Below are positions 11,223 through 48,400 of a stretch of 64,000 bases of DNA, in pieces. A program made the translations under genes and the position numbers. The stretch's first letter is position 1, and each line of letters starts with the position of its first letter. Source of the DNA: Tubiluchus corallicola. Its lineage: Eukaryota; Priapulida; Priapulimorpha; Priapulimorphida; Tubiluchidae. The DNA lies in NCBI GenBank assembly GCA_030141605.1, contig JAQGDQ010000004.1, positions 1,056,001-1,120,000 on the forward strand. The letters run 5' to 3'. Below the pieces are notes generated by a model that had not been told where the DNA came from, made no database searches, and saw only the letters and a program-made list of their open reading frames with translations.

Positions 11223-11952
11223 CAGACTATGACAAAACTAAACAGTCACCTATTCACTAACTTTTTTAAAATGTCATGATAAATTTATAAAAAAGTGAAA
11301 AATAAAGTGTTGGTGATTCTTTGGAATATAATAACTAATTGGTAAATGGGCTTTGTAGTTATCCAGAATCCACATAAATTAATAGATCACAGACTTGTTA
11401 ATTATAATTTGTATTTATAATTAATATAAATTAATAGATCACGCACACTATCCATACTGCACGGAACTATACCACACTCTGAGTCAAATGCACAGCCTTG
11501 CTAGAGTGACAGTGAAACAAAATCTCGCAAGATTACCTACGCAAATCAACTCACCATATACAAAATTGATGACAATTTTAAAAACAGCAAAAGCCTGTTC
11601 CTTACTTTTTGCTTTTATGTTAGTAGTTAACTTATTAATTTAGTTTAAAGTGACATATTATTAGTCTATTGGTAATGTCTGTAAAAAATAGAAATGAATC
11701 ATTGATCAGATAATTGGCTAATTATCAGTACTAATTGTAAGAGGACAAGAGTCTTTAAACTTTTATTGAGGTTGGATAGAGTCAAGTACCAGATATATCA
11801 GTGTAGATACCTAAAATTTTAAGCCTTGTGTGGTTGAAGTTAGAATTGTTAAAATTTTATGGATTTAGGATCAGTTGCATTTCACACTGATCAGTTTAAT
11901 TGAGCAGGCACAAAACATTTTTACCATGAATATTGTGTAAATGATTATTACA
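11223..11952. other. AT-rich sequence upstream of LIX1 exon 1a
   Basis: No coding signal. A possible splice acceptor (gattattacag) ends at 11952, which would make the next exon internal to the transcript. Confidence 0.35.
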
Positions 11953-11988
11953 GGAAAAACCAGTCTGATGAGAAAGTTCTACGTTGTG

Positions 11989-36201
<24,213 letters not shown>

Positions 36202-36883
36202 ACCAATTCCTTGCAACACCAGTATTTACTCTGTACATACATATACATATTTTTATAAACAATATTTTATCATGTTATGTTTGGTAGTTAGTGGGATAAA
36301 GCTACGATGTTGCTTTATAATACACATGTTGGAAGACTGATTCATGTACATAAATGTTGGCTTGTATATAGTATGTAGTAATGCTTTGGGTTAAATTCTT
36401 TGGCTTTATTCAGAGCTTGTTATTGATTTTTTTTCTCATCACCTAGAAAACTAGGTAATAATGCCAGATCTTTGACATGCAGCAAATGTAATTATTGTTG
36501 TATATTTTGAGTAGACCAAAATTAACAAAAATTATTATCAATTTTTGTTTTCATTATGACATTATTCATACCCAGGGCCTGAAAATTTCCAAAACATTTC
36601 TCTTTTTCGTATCAAATGTTGTAAATGTTATAGAATTCATTTAAAATGCATTACCACATTAGGCTTGAGTAATCATATTAGTGAATGTTATCAGTGACGC
36701 ATAACTGGTTTTAAACAATTGACACTTGCCTTTTATATACACATCCATGCAAATTTTGATCAATAGAATATCACACAGATAATATTTTGGAAAAAGTTAG
36801 ATTGTGCAAAATGATACTGTGCATGTGTGTAACTGCATACCCAATATTTTCAGATCTCTTTTCAGTTTTACAACTTTTCATTC

Positions 36884-36889
36884 AATAAA
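36884..36889 (+). terminator. Candidate LIX1 polyadenylation signal AATAAA
   Basis: This is the first AATAAA I see after the LIX1 stop codon, giving a 3' UTR of about 0.7 kb. Confidence 0.45.
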
Positions 36890-37600
36890 TTTCAGGCAAC
36901 TGTATATATGCTCTTGTTTGCATGATGTGCAGCTGTATAATTTTTAAAACTACAGCAATATTCTGGTGATATTTTGATCATGTGTTCAATGTTTTACTTT
37001 CGTTTTTTCATGTTTTATAATTAAGCTGTATTCTGTTGTTGTAGTTGATGTTCAACTGATATGGGAAAAAATGTGGTAAAAATTCCATGCAAATCTACAA
37101 GAATATGATTAATTGAAACAGAATAATTGTCAGAAGTATTTTGTTTTGTTTATTATGAAGGTTTACACAATACAGAGTTTTAATTAAATTTTTGAAAGGA
37201 ATATTCATCCAACAAATTATAACCAATATAACAGACTGTAAAAATACAGCATCGTGTTACCACTTACATTGAAATATAGTACTTTGTCAACAAAACTACA
37301 AAATGTTTGTGTTATTTTATATGTTAGTAATACTTGGATTTTCTTTGTTAATGGTTAAATTTTGTTCTAGGGAGTGTATTTCTTCAGTATACTAGATGAG
37401 CACAGTACTTCTGTGCCTTACATTACTTTGTTTTCTCCATTCTTGTATGAAAAAAGATATGGCAATTTAATGCAAAAACTAATAGTATTGTGACCGTGAC
37501 AACTGCTAATCTATCATAGGTAACTTTGACCCATTCCTACGGAACGTTCAACAAGATCAACGGCAGTTGTCCAGAACAACAACAATGGTGATGAGTGACA
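36890..37600. other. Intergenic AT-rich stretch
   Basis: No gene or repeat border recognised. Confidence 0.4.
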
Positions 37601-38135
37601 TGACTGACCACCTGGGCCCCATTCTTGGAAGAGTGACCATATTTATTACTTAATTGAATATTCCTGGTCCAGTGAAGTTTATTAATGTGTAACTAAACAA
37701 TTTGCCTTTAACTCTCTGTCTCGAGCTTTTAAACAGCTATAGTTTTTTAAGCGAGCTATTGTCTGCGTGAGCACTACCTCGATGTCTACTCTGCAAGTCG
37801 TTTGCCTCTAGGTTTGTAGTTTTAGACTTAGTTAAGTTTTCACATTTTAATAATGTCTATCTCGCTCCCTATAACCCTATAAAGAATCGCGGCTTTTTTA
37901 ACCATGCCGTTTTCTCAGCCCCTACCTCAGATGTCTACCTTTACCTAGTTTTGCCATTCTATTATTCGTTGTTATAGGCTTGAACTGGCCAATGTCTTAT
38001 TATTTGCTCTACCGCTCACAATTATTATTGTCAATGCTTGTATCCCAGGTGTCTACTCCTCGAAATTTCGTTAGCGAGATAATAAATTTTGATTGAATCC
38101 AACAACAACAACAATAGGACTGACCACTTGGACCT
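37600..38135 (+). repeat. Possible retroposed segment with A/C-rich tail
   Basis: A stretch containing aataaa and ending in a run of aac triplets (about 38098-38114) is bracketed by two similar sequences: gactgaccacctgggccccat from about 37602 and gactgaccacttggacctcat from about 38118. This looks like a retrotransposed 3' end with a long target duplication, or an old tandem duplication. No coding part is visible. Confidence 0.35.
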
Positions 38136-38797
38136 CATTGGAATGGTTCCAATCAGCAATGCAGAAACTGCCTTGGCATACTATGCAGCAGGTTATAATA
38201 TAAAAAGACAAAAATTTGTAAAGATCGTAATTGTCACACCTCTAGCTATAACTGCATTAACTATAACTAGGGGTCAAAATGAACTCATAATACTGTGTGC
38301 GGCTTCAGTAAGGAGAAGGCCGTGAACTAAATTGTAATAAGCTACATTATTTTCTAATGAACCGTGAATTTAGGTTCGAATTTGACATACTACTGTCATT
38401 TTGTGACTTTTGCAATCATCTTCCTGCACTTAGTTTTGTTGTTGTGGTAGGTTGCTGTCACTGTTGCCATTATCATTTCTGCGACTGCTATCATTGCCAC
38501 TACTATACCAATTATTGTTATTATCCTTGTTGTTGCTCTTTGTCTTCTGATTAGGAACAACATAAATAATGTTTTTAGTATTTTTCTAATTATTATGATT
38601 TAGCTCAGTGACGTGGAAAATATGCCATGAAATTACAAAATTATAGTACTACTGCATAATTATAAAATTTTAGAATAATTCTAACGTTCAGAATGAGAAA
38701 CTGTTTTTCTAGCCATCTTTGCACTTGTTATTGTAAATACTGTAATTACTTAGACCTATTTGTTGCGACTCTAGTAATTACTGTTGGCACTTCTATT
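38136..38797. other. Intergenic stretch with a Cys/His-codon-rich tract
   Basis: Around 38425-38545 the plus strand is an irregular mix of ttg, cat and att triplets that keeps a frame open. I regard it as low complexity. Confidence 0.4.
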
Positions 38798-39149
38798 TAG
38801 AGGTGAGCATCAACCGATTCGAACCTAAAATTATAGATTCGAATAATTCAGCACTTTAACCACATGCGTTCTTTATCATTGAAACGTCTGCAACATCATG
38901 CAGTTAGCATAACTTGGCTGTGATTTCTGTGCACAATTTTCTAACATATTATTAGTGGTTGTACTGCAGAAGAAAATCGGGTAATATGCATGATCTTTGT
39001 AAGACTTACTTTTATTGGTGGTTCGAAAACTTGTTCGAAAATCTTTCAGTCACAATTCGAATTCGAAATACTGAAGTTCGGTTCGAATTCGAAAGTCACA
39101 AATTTTGTTCGATTTGAATTCGCTATCTAATAGAGAATGCTCACCTCTA
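38798..39149. mobile_element. hAT-like MITE (352 bp)
   Basis: Perfect 13-bp terminal inverted repeats: tagaggtgagcat at 38798-38810 and its complement at 39137-39149. Inside are several ttcgaattcgaa words near the right end, a likely subterminal binding array. No transposase and no clear 8-bp duplication. Confidence 0.75.
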
Positions 39150-40580
39150 CTGGCCTACTCCTATTCGAAAAGTAATTTAATTTTTGCGAAGGTATATCTT
39201 TTGCAGTGGTTAAGCTGCACGTTGCAAAGGAGCTATGCAAACAACAACAGTTAGAGGTTTAGAGAATTGCCAAAGTGCGGAAAGTCCCGCAAACATTTAA
39301 GTGTGATAAAAATTCAGAAGTAGGATTGTGTGCTTACATAATTAAATTTATGTAGTAAAAACTACCGTTTTCTGTGCATTTCGATGTTTGTCGACAAACA
39401 GTTAATATAATTATAAACTGCCATATAATTATATGTACAGGTTTTCTGTATTTTCTATAATTAGTCATTCGACAGTGTTAGTAGTATAGCCTATAGATTA
39501 TAGTACTGCTAGTACTAGTAGTAGTGGACATGAGAATTAGGTTCTAACTGAGGTCTGTCTGGTGCTAATACATGATAATTATTTGATCCGTGTGATCTAG
39601 TTTGAGTAGCCTTTTCTATATTACTTTCTGGTTAGGAGTGTTCGAGATTCAGGTCGGGATGAAATGTTTGGTCACCATAAATGTAATTATCGGGAAATGG
39701 AGATAAGAAAATTACAGCAAAATTCCGCAGTTTTAGCTCCAGCCTATTACTTATACATGACTGTGTGCTAGAATCCTGGACGAGAAAAATGTCTGAACTA
39801 TTTGTTAAGCAAGTTTCAATCTCATACACAGCTTTGCCACTACAAATGCATTAATTACTCTGTGATTCTGTCAAAGATAGCATCAGGAAGTATAATTATT
39901 CCTCTTGTGGTATATACATAAGCACTTCTTACACTGAGCCTGCTTATACTTATATTATCATAGGTAAACGCGAAATAAACAGTTTTATTCATATTCCGTA
40001 AAAACCTAAAGTTAATGTTGTTTTTCAAATGTTACAAACTTAAAGTTTGAGGTTGGGACTGGATGAGAAGTTATGGAATGAGGTTCAGGACTTGAAGAAA
40101 GTTCCAGTTTAAGGTTCGAGAGTCAGGATCATAATGACTCCAATCCCAAACACCCCTAAGTTCTAGACAGCTTAACATTTTTGTAATCTGGCAGTGGCAA
40201 GCGCATTTATTTTTTAATATAATTGTATGTAATAAACAGTATTTTATATACTGTCTATCACATTCTGTATTCTTTTATTTGTTGCCAAAGTTTATCATGA
40301 CCAGTTGTTTATTACAAGTATAATATAGCAAGCTGGTTTGAAAGAATGTGGTGTGAATGATTGTCTATTATTAAAACACTGAGGGCACTAGACTAGTCTA
40401 CTGAAGTTACATTTTGACATAAAATAACTTTTTATTTGTGACAATAATTAACATATTATTTGTAACATATTAGTAGTTAAATAATCCTACGATTCCTTTA
40501 GTCTAGATTCCTTTGACAAGACCTTAAAGTTGAAGTTCAATTCAAACAAATTTGATTATCAGCTCGAACCTCCACTACAA
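39150..40580. other. Intergenic stretch
   Basis: No gene or element border recognised. Confidence 0.4.
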
Positions 40581-41853
40581 CTAGAGATGCATCAACTACC
40601 GTATTTTCCCGTGTATAAGAGACCCTTTTTTGCTCAGAATTTTCACTTTAAAAATAGGGGGTCTCTTATACATGGGAGTAAGTCTTTTCAATAAGATGCA
40701 TAAATTGTGACACTAATGATTTTAAAGAAATAAGTGCTCTACAACTGTTTTGCGTGTCGCGTTCGACTATGAAGCGGTTGTAAGCAATACAAGCATCGTG
40801 ACACAGGCATTATCTACTCGTTTTCTCTTTTCCTGTTACAGGTTTGCAGGTACGCACTTTAATATATAACAGTACTCTTTTTCTACAACACATTAACTGG
40901 TTTTATTTTGTTTTCAGTACCGCACTGAGTTGAAAAAAGTTGTACTCTACCCTCTAAAAATGTCCGTCTGAAAAAACTTTTTTCCAGAATTTTTGCCTAA
41001 AAATTGAAGGGGTCTCTTATACACGGGAAAATACGGTATTTGGATCACCAAATTTTTTCCCCAAATATCAGTTAAAAATCCGGTCTGATAAACTTCATTT
41101 GTAATCACTAAAGGTTAGTTGAACCTTCGGTATACTGAGGTTACTTTTTTACTAATTGTCACAATGGGTGAAAATTATATTAAACAAACCGAATATTTCC
41201 TTGTAGTGTTTATAAAAATTTATCCAAAAAAGCTGATAGTAAACAGCGAATACGTATAACAGCCAACATTTCGCTTTTTGTTTGACTGTATGATAACTCT
41301 AAGAGTGCAATGCACTATCGTTTGCCCAAGTCAGGTCAATGCGCAATAGCGTGGCAATACTGTATTCTCTGTTGCACAATGAAATAAATCACTGAGAACT
41401 TGAGCTAGTAAACAATTATACCATTGCTGTTTTGCTTAAATACTGTTTTTTCTTGATTACTCAAAATAGTTTGAACAGTTTTTGAAAAAAATTAAGCTGT
41501 TTTTAAAATACGAGTTTAATACTTTGTTAAATAACATTAACCATTAAATACAAATGCAGATTTGGTTTGCATTTACAATTTTTCACTGCTCATCTATTAT
41601 CACTAACCTGAAACGATAAAATAGTGTAGAGTTTATTATTATTCTCAGTTGCAATTACAAAAGAAGTTGGTTCAGTTTCAGTAAAAAAATCTTTTTGGGA
41701 TCTGTCCGGTATTACAATTTAACTTGATATTTTATTCGGAATTCAGTTTGGCAGCACGGCTGATCATTCGGTTAAGCGTCGGTTCAGCAGCACCACGATA
41801 AGAAAGTCGTCTTTCGTTCGGTTGATGAGAATGTGCATTCGGTGCACCTCTAG
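40581..41853. mobile_element. hAT-like element with nested MITE
   Basis: The left end ctagagatgcatc and the right end (complement) ctagaggtgcacc agree at 11 of 13 positions. If the ends begin at the T, the flanking 8-mers actacaac and gcgacagc match at 5 of 8 positions, possibly an old duplication. A separate 438-bp MITE sits 18 bases inside the left end. No transposase frame is seen. The right end carries repeated cggtt/aaccg words. Confidence 0.55.
40599..41036. mobile_element. TA-flanked MITE with 27-bp perfect inverted ends
   Basis: The terminal repeats begin ccgtattttcccgtgtataa, are identical over 27 bases, and are flanked by TA (40597-40598 and 41037-41038). A third, inverted copy of the end lies just inside the left terminus (about 40656-40678), so the left end can fold on itself. 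It was inserted into the hAT-like element around it and is therefore younger. I do not assign a superfamily. Confidence 0.85.
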
Positions 41854-42106
41854 CGACAGCTTCAGCCTCTAGCGCTGCACTCAGTGCCTTTCATTAGACT
41901 TGCATTGTATCATCAAAAGCAGAGAAACTCACAATACTCTCATGCAAAGGTCAGTTGTGATAATGTCCATCCCTACAGTTTCAGGGTTAAACAAACATGA
42001 AAAATCAATGATGTTCAGGGACTAAACAATTTCACTTATTCGTGTGCGGTACAAACAAAAAAATTGTACTACAAATCTATAATATTTCTAAATTTTTGTA
42101 TTTTAG
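41854..42106 (+). other. Upstream region of RFWD3 coding exon 1
   Basis: It ends in an acceptor-like attttag at 42106, implying at least one upstream non-coding exon that I cannot locate. Confidence 0.35.
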
Positions 42107-42118
42107 GTTTTGGAGATA

Positions 42119-42409
42119 ATGAATGAGCCTCGTGCTAGAGCATCAAGCTATTTCTCCAATCGGCGTACAGCGCGGACCACGCGGTTGTCGCAACAGCAAT
42201 ATCGGCGCTTCGCACGCCAGGCTGCTCATTCTGATTCCCCTGGTCCTAGTGTAGGATTTCCGAATGGTAGAAATCGTGGTAGAAGGCGTAACAGGTATAG
42301 AAGACGACCAGTCATTCAAGACGATAGCTCAGAAAGTTCCGAACCTACACAGTCAACTGATATTACTCGACAAAATAATGCAGGTATTGCAAATCAAGAC
42401 AACCAAGAG
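42119..42409 (+). CDS. RFWD3: RFWD3 coding exon 1
   Basis: 97 codons, ending at caagag/gtgagt in phase 0. Rich in Arg and Ser with an RRRNRYRRR cluster, probably a nuclear localisation signal and disordered. The exon itself begins at 42107. Confidence 0.8.
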
Positions 42410-45400
42410 GTGAGTAATTAGAAACTCTCCTATATTATAAAAGAATGTTCTTCGCGCTAAACAAAGTTCACAATAGAAGTGCGTCAAAAGAGTATTTTTT
42501 TCTTGCCTGACCCAGATAAAAGTCGAAATCCTGTGTCCATTGTTATAAATTTCTTTTATAGCAAAAATAAGCAACCAAACCAGGTTTAAACCTGGCCTGG
42601 AAATTCCACCAAAGCCTGCTCTGTTAGCATTTGGCTTACATTACCGTCATTCAATTATTTGATGTATCATATTATGGAGATGAGATAATATAACAGCTTT
42701 TGCTTTGAATGCTTTGGTCATGTGACAAAGTGGGAGCAACTTTGGCAATTAATTTAAAAATTTATGTTTCTGAATATTTTTAATTGGCAAGTAAAGTAAC
42801 AGTTTTTGCAAGAAAAATTTGTTAAAACAGTAGATATTGCTTGATGAACGAAAGTGAATTAGCAATAATGCTTATTAATGGTAGGTTCTTTATGCCTAAA
42901 CTAGACACGCTAATTTGAGTAGATGCTGCACTCGGCATATTGATCTCTGTAAGAGCTACATTTGGCACAAAGCTTTACATACAGTTTGGTGCTCTGCAGT
43001 CTACAAGCTGTAATAGAGGTTTCACAAAACCTAAATCATCAGCCTGAGGGGGACCACCTCAGAATACAGAATACAATTTATTACTGTTCTGTACAGAATA
43101 TTTATTAAAGTTGATAGTTAGTAGGCCTGCTTAATTATTATATTCAAATGTTAGCGCCTCTATAAGTATTTTAAATTGATCATGTATGGGTCGTTTTACG
43201 TGACTGTTTATCCCTATAAATATTTATGTATAACTGAAATATCCTTTGCAATAGCTAAGATTCAGATTTGCATTACTGCTACGCTTAGCTTAGTGTCGAC
43301 TGCGATCTGCGTATTCAGCACACATATGCAGGGCCTACTTAATGATGATGTTTTTGGTGGGACTAGAGCCTGGCACATTATCAAAGATAAACATTAAGAT
43401 GAGGCACTGGATTAGGTGTCTCAGTTTAACATATTTCAATGTAGTGAATACTGTTTCCAGAATTCACCAGATTATCCAGATTCTGGATGTGAAGAAAGCA
43501 ACCAGAATTAGTCAGTTGAATTAACAGTGCTTAACTTAAGCACATGACAAGCACACACAATAGTGTCTGTTCGACTATTTCTCTTGCACTAGTGATAAAA
43601 ATTTACACACACATATTATATAATAACACTGCTGGCAGTGTTAAATCATTCTGCTTACTGTCACTAACTTTACAAATAATAATATCTTTATTAGTGCTTA
43701 TACAAACTACAATCTTGTTAATTAAAAGCACAAATCAAAGTACAACAGAATAACAGTTACTGATTTAAAGTAATAAAAGTTCTTTATACATAATAGACCC
43801 ATTAGAAGAAAAAATATAAAAATGATCATACTACAGGTGCAAGCTGCACCTCTCTCTGATGCATAAAAGTTTTAATCCTTCTAGTTTGAGTTTCAATGCA
43901 GTGAACATTAAGAGAACTAAAATATACTTACCATAAGTAGATGGATATGGGAGGGACCAGAGAGTTTAGATGAATCATTGTGTCCAACATTTGTATAATA
44001 GATTTTAATTTTGTGCACCTTTGCCAAATCTATTAAATGACATTCAAAATATTTCTTACTTTCAGGAAATAGAAGTTTAGGGATTAAATCCTGTAAAAAA
44101 AGGTGAAAAATGAAAACAGAAATCAGTTTTGCCATAAATATGCAGAATAGATTTTTAAAATTAAAAAAACTTTGGATCAAACTTCGTACACTTGGTTACT
44201 TCGATATACATTGTGAAGATAGCTAACTGCCGAGTTTCTAATCCACACACAGGATTTTGGTTGGTTTTGCAAAACTTGTTTCTCAAATTAGTTCTTTTAG
44301 TTTTATATTGATTAATGCAGAACCTACCACCAGTAGAACAGGAGGGTGATGCCCATCATCAGATTCATGATACTTCACAGCACCAGGGAGCAGTTGCCCA
44401 TCATGCATCATCTGAACCTCAGCAAGTTCACAACGAAGAACAAAGAAGTGAAGATGATGTATCAGCTACTCGTGATAAATCTCTCAAGAAACATAAAAAA
44501 ACTGTTGACCTGTCAATGACTGATGACGAGGGCGAGGTAATAGAAAATTTAACTTATTAGTCAATGTCAAATGGTTGATCCAACCGTGAAAGCTATAGCA
44601 GCATTTTCAATTTTGTATTTCATTCTTTAAAATGGTTTCCTTAAGGCACTTAATTCAGCGTTGTTCACACTTTGCGATTTCTTGTCGTTTATTGTTGGTA
44701 GTGTCGTTCATTGTATTATGAATACAAAGCAAGAACTTACAAGTATTAGTGTTCATTTAAATGTTTACGTTTAAAAATGTGAACTCTCAAATTGTATAAT
44801 TTACAATTTTCAGACATGTACAATATGTTTTGAGCGTTGGACAAATTCCGGTGCCCATCGTCTCTGTGCCCTCAAGTGTGGACACTTGTTTGGGAAAAGG
44901 TAAGCCATTTGATTTAGGCCCAGGTATTTTGACAACCTCATATGTTTTTTTTAAATATCAACTGTTAGTCTCAATTCAAATTTACTTCTTTCAGTTGCAT
45001 TATGCGTTGGCTAAATGGACAGGGTTCTAAGTGTCCACAATGTAACACAAAAGCAAAGAAAGCAGAAATTGTGCCAATTTTTGCTAAAGCTATCAAGGTA
45101 TTATTAGTGTTATTTTACCTATGCCTTATTCTTAGTCACTATGTTGTATGTATAATTGTACTTGAACTCCACGTGGTTTATTTTGTTCCTAGAGCATTAC
45201 TTTGTTTTATAACGTGTCATTTTTGTATGTCAATACAGGTTCTGAAATAGCACTGCAGACTTAATATATTTTAGTTTGTTGATTCTGGCTTTGCTGTCTT
45301 AAATCTAGTTTGATTGTATAACTGTTAATAAAAGTGAAAATAGAGTGAAACTAATTTTGAATCATTTTTGACCCAGCGACTTCGTGAACTACGAGAAAGA

Positions 45401-48400
45401 GTCTAAGCACTTGGCATACGAAATGTTCAATTGTACATTGTTGTTACTTCCACCTACGCTGCAACTAATAACTATACTAGTTATGCACTAATATAATAAT
45501 AATCAGGTGATAGACACATCTGAGAGAGACATGGCACTGAAAGATTTGGAGAATGAGCGAATAAAATGCCGGAAATTGGAACTAGATTTGAACACAACTC
45601 GCATGACTCATCAAATGGTAGTCGAGGAAAACAACAGTTTGCGAGATAAGCTTGTGAGAGTACAATCAGAGCTAGATTATTTGAAGTATGTCTGCTGTAT
45701 AATTATATATAACTGGTCATGAACAGAATTGGTTAAAATGGTTGAATTAATAGCATTTATCGCTTTGCTGCCTGATTGCTGAGAATGAAAACCTAACCAA
45801 AAACTCTCCTTGCAGTTGCAATTTCGATTTGATTTCTTTGTGATCTGCTTCTCTCGTTAATGCATAAATTTACATTGTCATAAAAATATAAAAACTGCTT
45901 TTGCTTATTACAATTTTTGGCCACCTATCAACGTTTGAAAGGTCTCTTGTTTTTATGGAACACAAAGCGTAAGTCAAATGAGGGCCATGTGCTGTAATTC
46001 TTTTCTGCTTCTTATACAGTTCTATAAATCAGTCTGTAAATCTTCTTTTGGAAATAATATGTCCACAGTAATCGAAACATTACTTATACATTTATATGTA
46101 TATATTGTTTTAACTTTTTTAAATACTGTAAGCAGAAATGCAAACTAACTGTAACAGAACTGCATTCGCTTTTTTGTTTTAATTAATAAATTAAATTCTT
46201 TAGATACATGCAGTTTAATAATATACTTATAATTTATCAGAAAATACAATAACAAGGCAGTATTAAATGGTATGTAAGTAATTAACACAAAATGATTTTT
46301 ATGAATTTAGCACTTCTATTTGTAGTAAAATCATAATTCTCAGCTTACAAAATTGTCACGTGTCAATATTGCCTGCATCACAAAAACTTCGGTTTTTTTT
46401 CCGATTTCTATTACGTGAATATTTCAAGTGTTGCTGCAATATTTTTCAGACAACATGGTTTTACTCAATCTCAGCAACAGCAAGCAGACCATTTGGCAAG
46501 TAGTCAAAAAGGCCAGTATGCCTTGTCTAATACTGCAAAGTTAAAACAAGAAAAGTGCATTCAAATTTGTGATGGCGGATGTCGAGTCTTGGCTTATGGA
46601 AGTCAGTATGGCATGCTCGTGGTATCTCAGCTTTCTAGTTCTGCTTTGTTTCCTGGGTGTGGCATTAAAAAGGTTAGTTAAGGAATTTTAAGCTTTTCTC
46701 TAACATTGTAAGTTTCGTCATTTAAGAGAAATTGAAATAGAAAATTTCAAACATGATTTTGGAAGACGCAAATATATTGATACTCGAAACGCGCAAAAAG
46801 AATGTCCAATTGTTGCCTTTTGCCATTAAACCAATAAAGATTATGAAACCTGTTTTGATAAGGATATTAATAAACTTCTAATATTTATGGCACAAGATAA
46901 CCCTTTACTCACATAAAGATAAAAAAATTGTCTTGAAATTTTGGGTTACCTACATACTGCCTTATTGTACACACAGCTTGTATTAGCAGCAATGCTATAT
47001 AAAGTTTGAAAATTTAAATTTCCATGAGCTGCAGCAACTTTGATGATAAATCATTTGAAACAAGTTTAGATAACATTACGTGAAGTCTGAAAAAATAGTT
47101 AGAGCATTCATAGCACGCACTTCACTAACTAAGCAAAAGTATAAATTACTGTATCTTGTCAAGAAGTTTAAAATACATTTTTAGTGACTTAGTGGTGCAC
47201 TGCAAAAATGAATCAGTCAGATTTTACCAGTTGCCACAGACATTTTAAATTACTAAGAATTTTCCTTTTTAGTTACGTAAGTCTTTCAAGCAAGTAAGCG
47301 TATTCCTAAATAATATAATTTTATGTGGAAAATTTTTGGGTATATACTTTAAAATTGCTTTTTCTTTCCCTCTAATTTTGTAATAATTCAATCATGCCAA
47401 AGTTATATTGACATTTCACTTTCAGATTAATGTAATGGATGGTTTCAAGCCTATAGAGTACGTGTCAATACACAGTAAGCCTCTCCGCGATGTGTCTTTC
47501 AACAAGAGTTTTGACAATTTGCTTCTTAGTGCTAGCATGGATAAAACGTTGAAGCTCACTTGTCTAAATAGCAACACAGTTGTACAGAGGTAAGATTTTC
47601 TTTATTTTAAGTTTCTAAAGAAGTCTGTACTTTGCTGCCCTCTCCTCTACTCTATTCTTCTTAATTTTAGCACTCTAATTTCCTCTGTTCTGCAGTGCTA
47701 ACAGTGCTTTGTTGGCTAACACAATTCAAACTAATTAAACACATGAACAAGTTACCTAGCCATGAAATTTAGTTCTGTATGGTCATACTTTCATTGTTAT
47801 TACAGCTATCTAAATAAGTTTGATTGCATAATCAGTACAGCCTAATAATTGTTGCTATTCTTCCAGTTTCACAACTGCAGTTCCTGCATGGAGCTGTTGT
47901 TGGAACATGGAAAATCCTGTGCACTTCTTCGCTGGGCTACAGAACGGGAACATGTTGATGTATGATACTCGAGTAACAACAACACACTTTCAAGAGCTTC
48001 CACAGACTATCAGCAGATCACCTGTTATTTCTGTGGAATATGTATCACGAAATCCACAAGCAAAATTCAGGTGCTATTTTTTTATGCAGTTTGGCATTGT
48101 GCAAAGCTGGATCTAGCGCTCAATGAAAGCCTATTTAACTGGCTGAACTGAAAACTGGCCATCATCAAAATAATTGTCACAGATAGGACACTGAACCGGT
48201 AGAAGTGTATTAGCCATGTTCTGATCCACTTCCTTACATCTTTACACTTACATTTTCCTCACGGTAAGAAAGAGCAGTATGACAGCTGATACCATCCAGC
48301 ATTTTTTCTGATACTCATCCATTTATTAAATTTACAGCAAACAACACATAACAACCATTCAGCTACTTCTTTCCCTTCAAACAGATGCCAATATGTGTGT

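Noticed and set aside
42580-42595. Perfect 16-bp palindrome in RFWD3 intron 1
   Set aside because: Short palindromes of this size occur by chance, and nothing nearby suggests a function.
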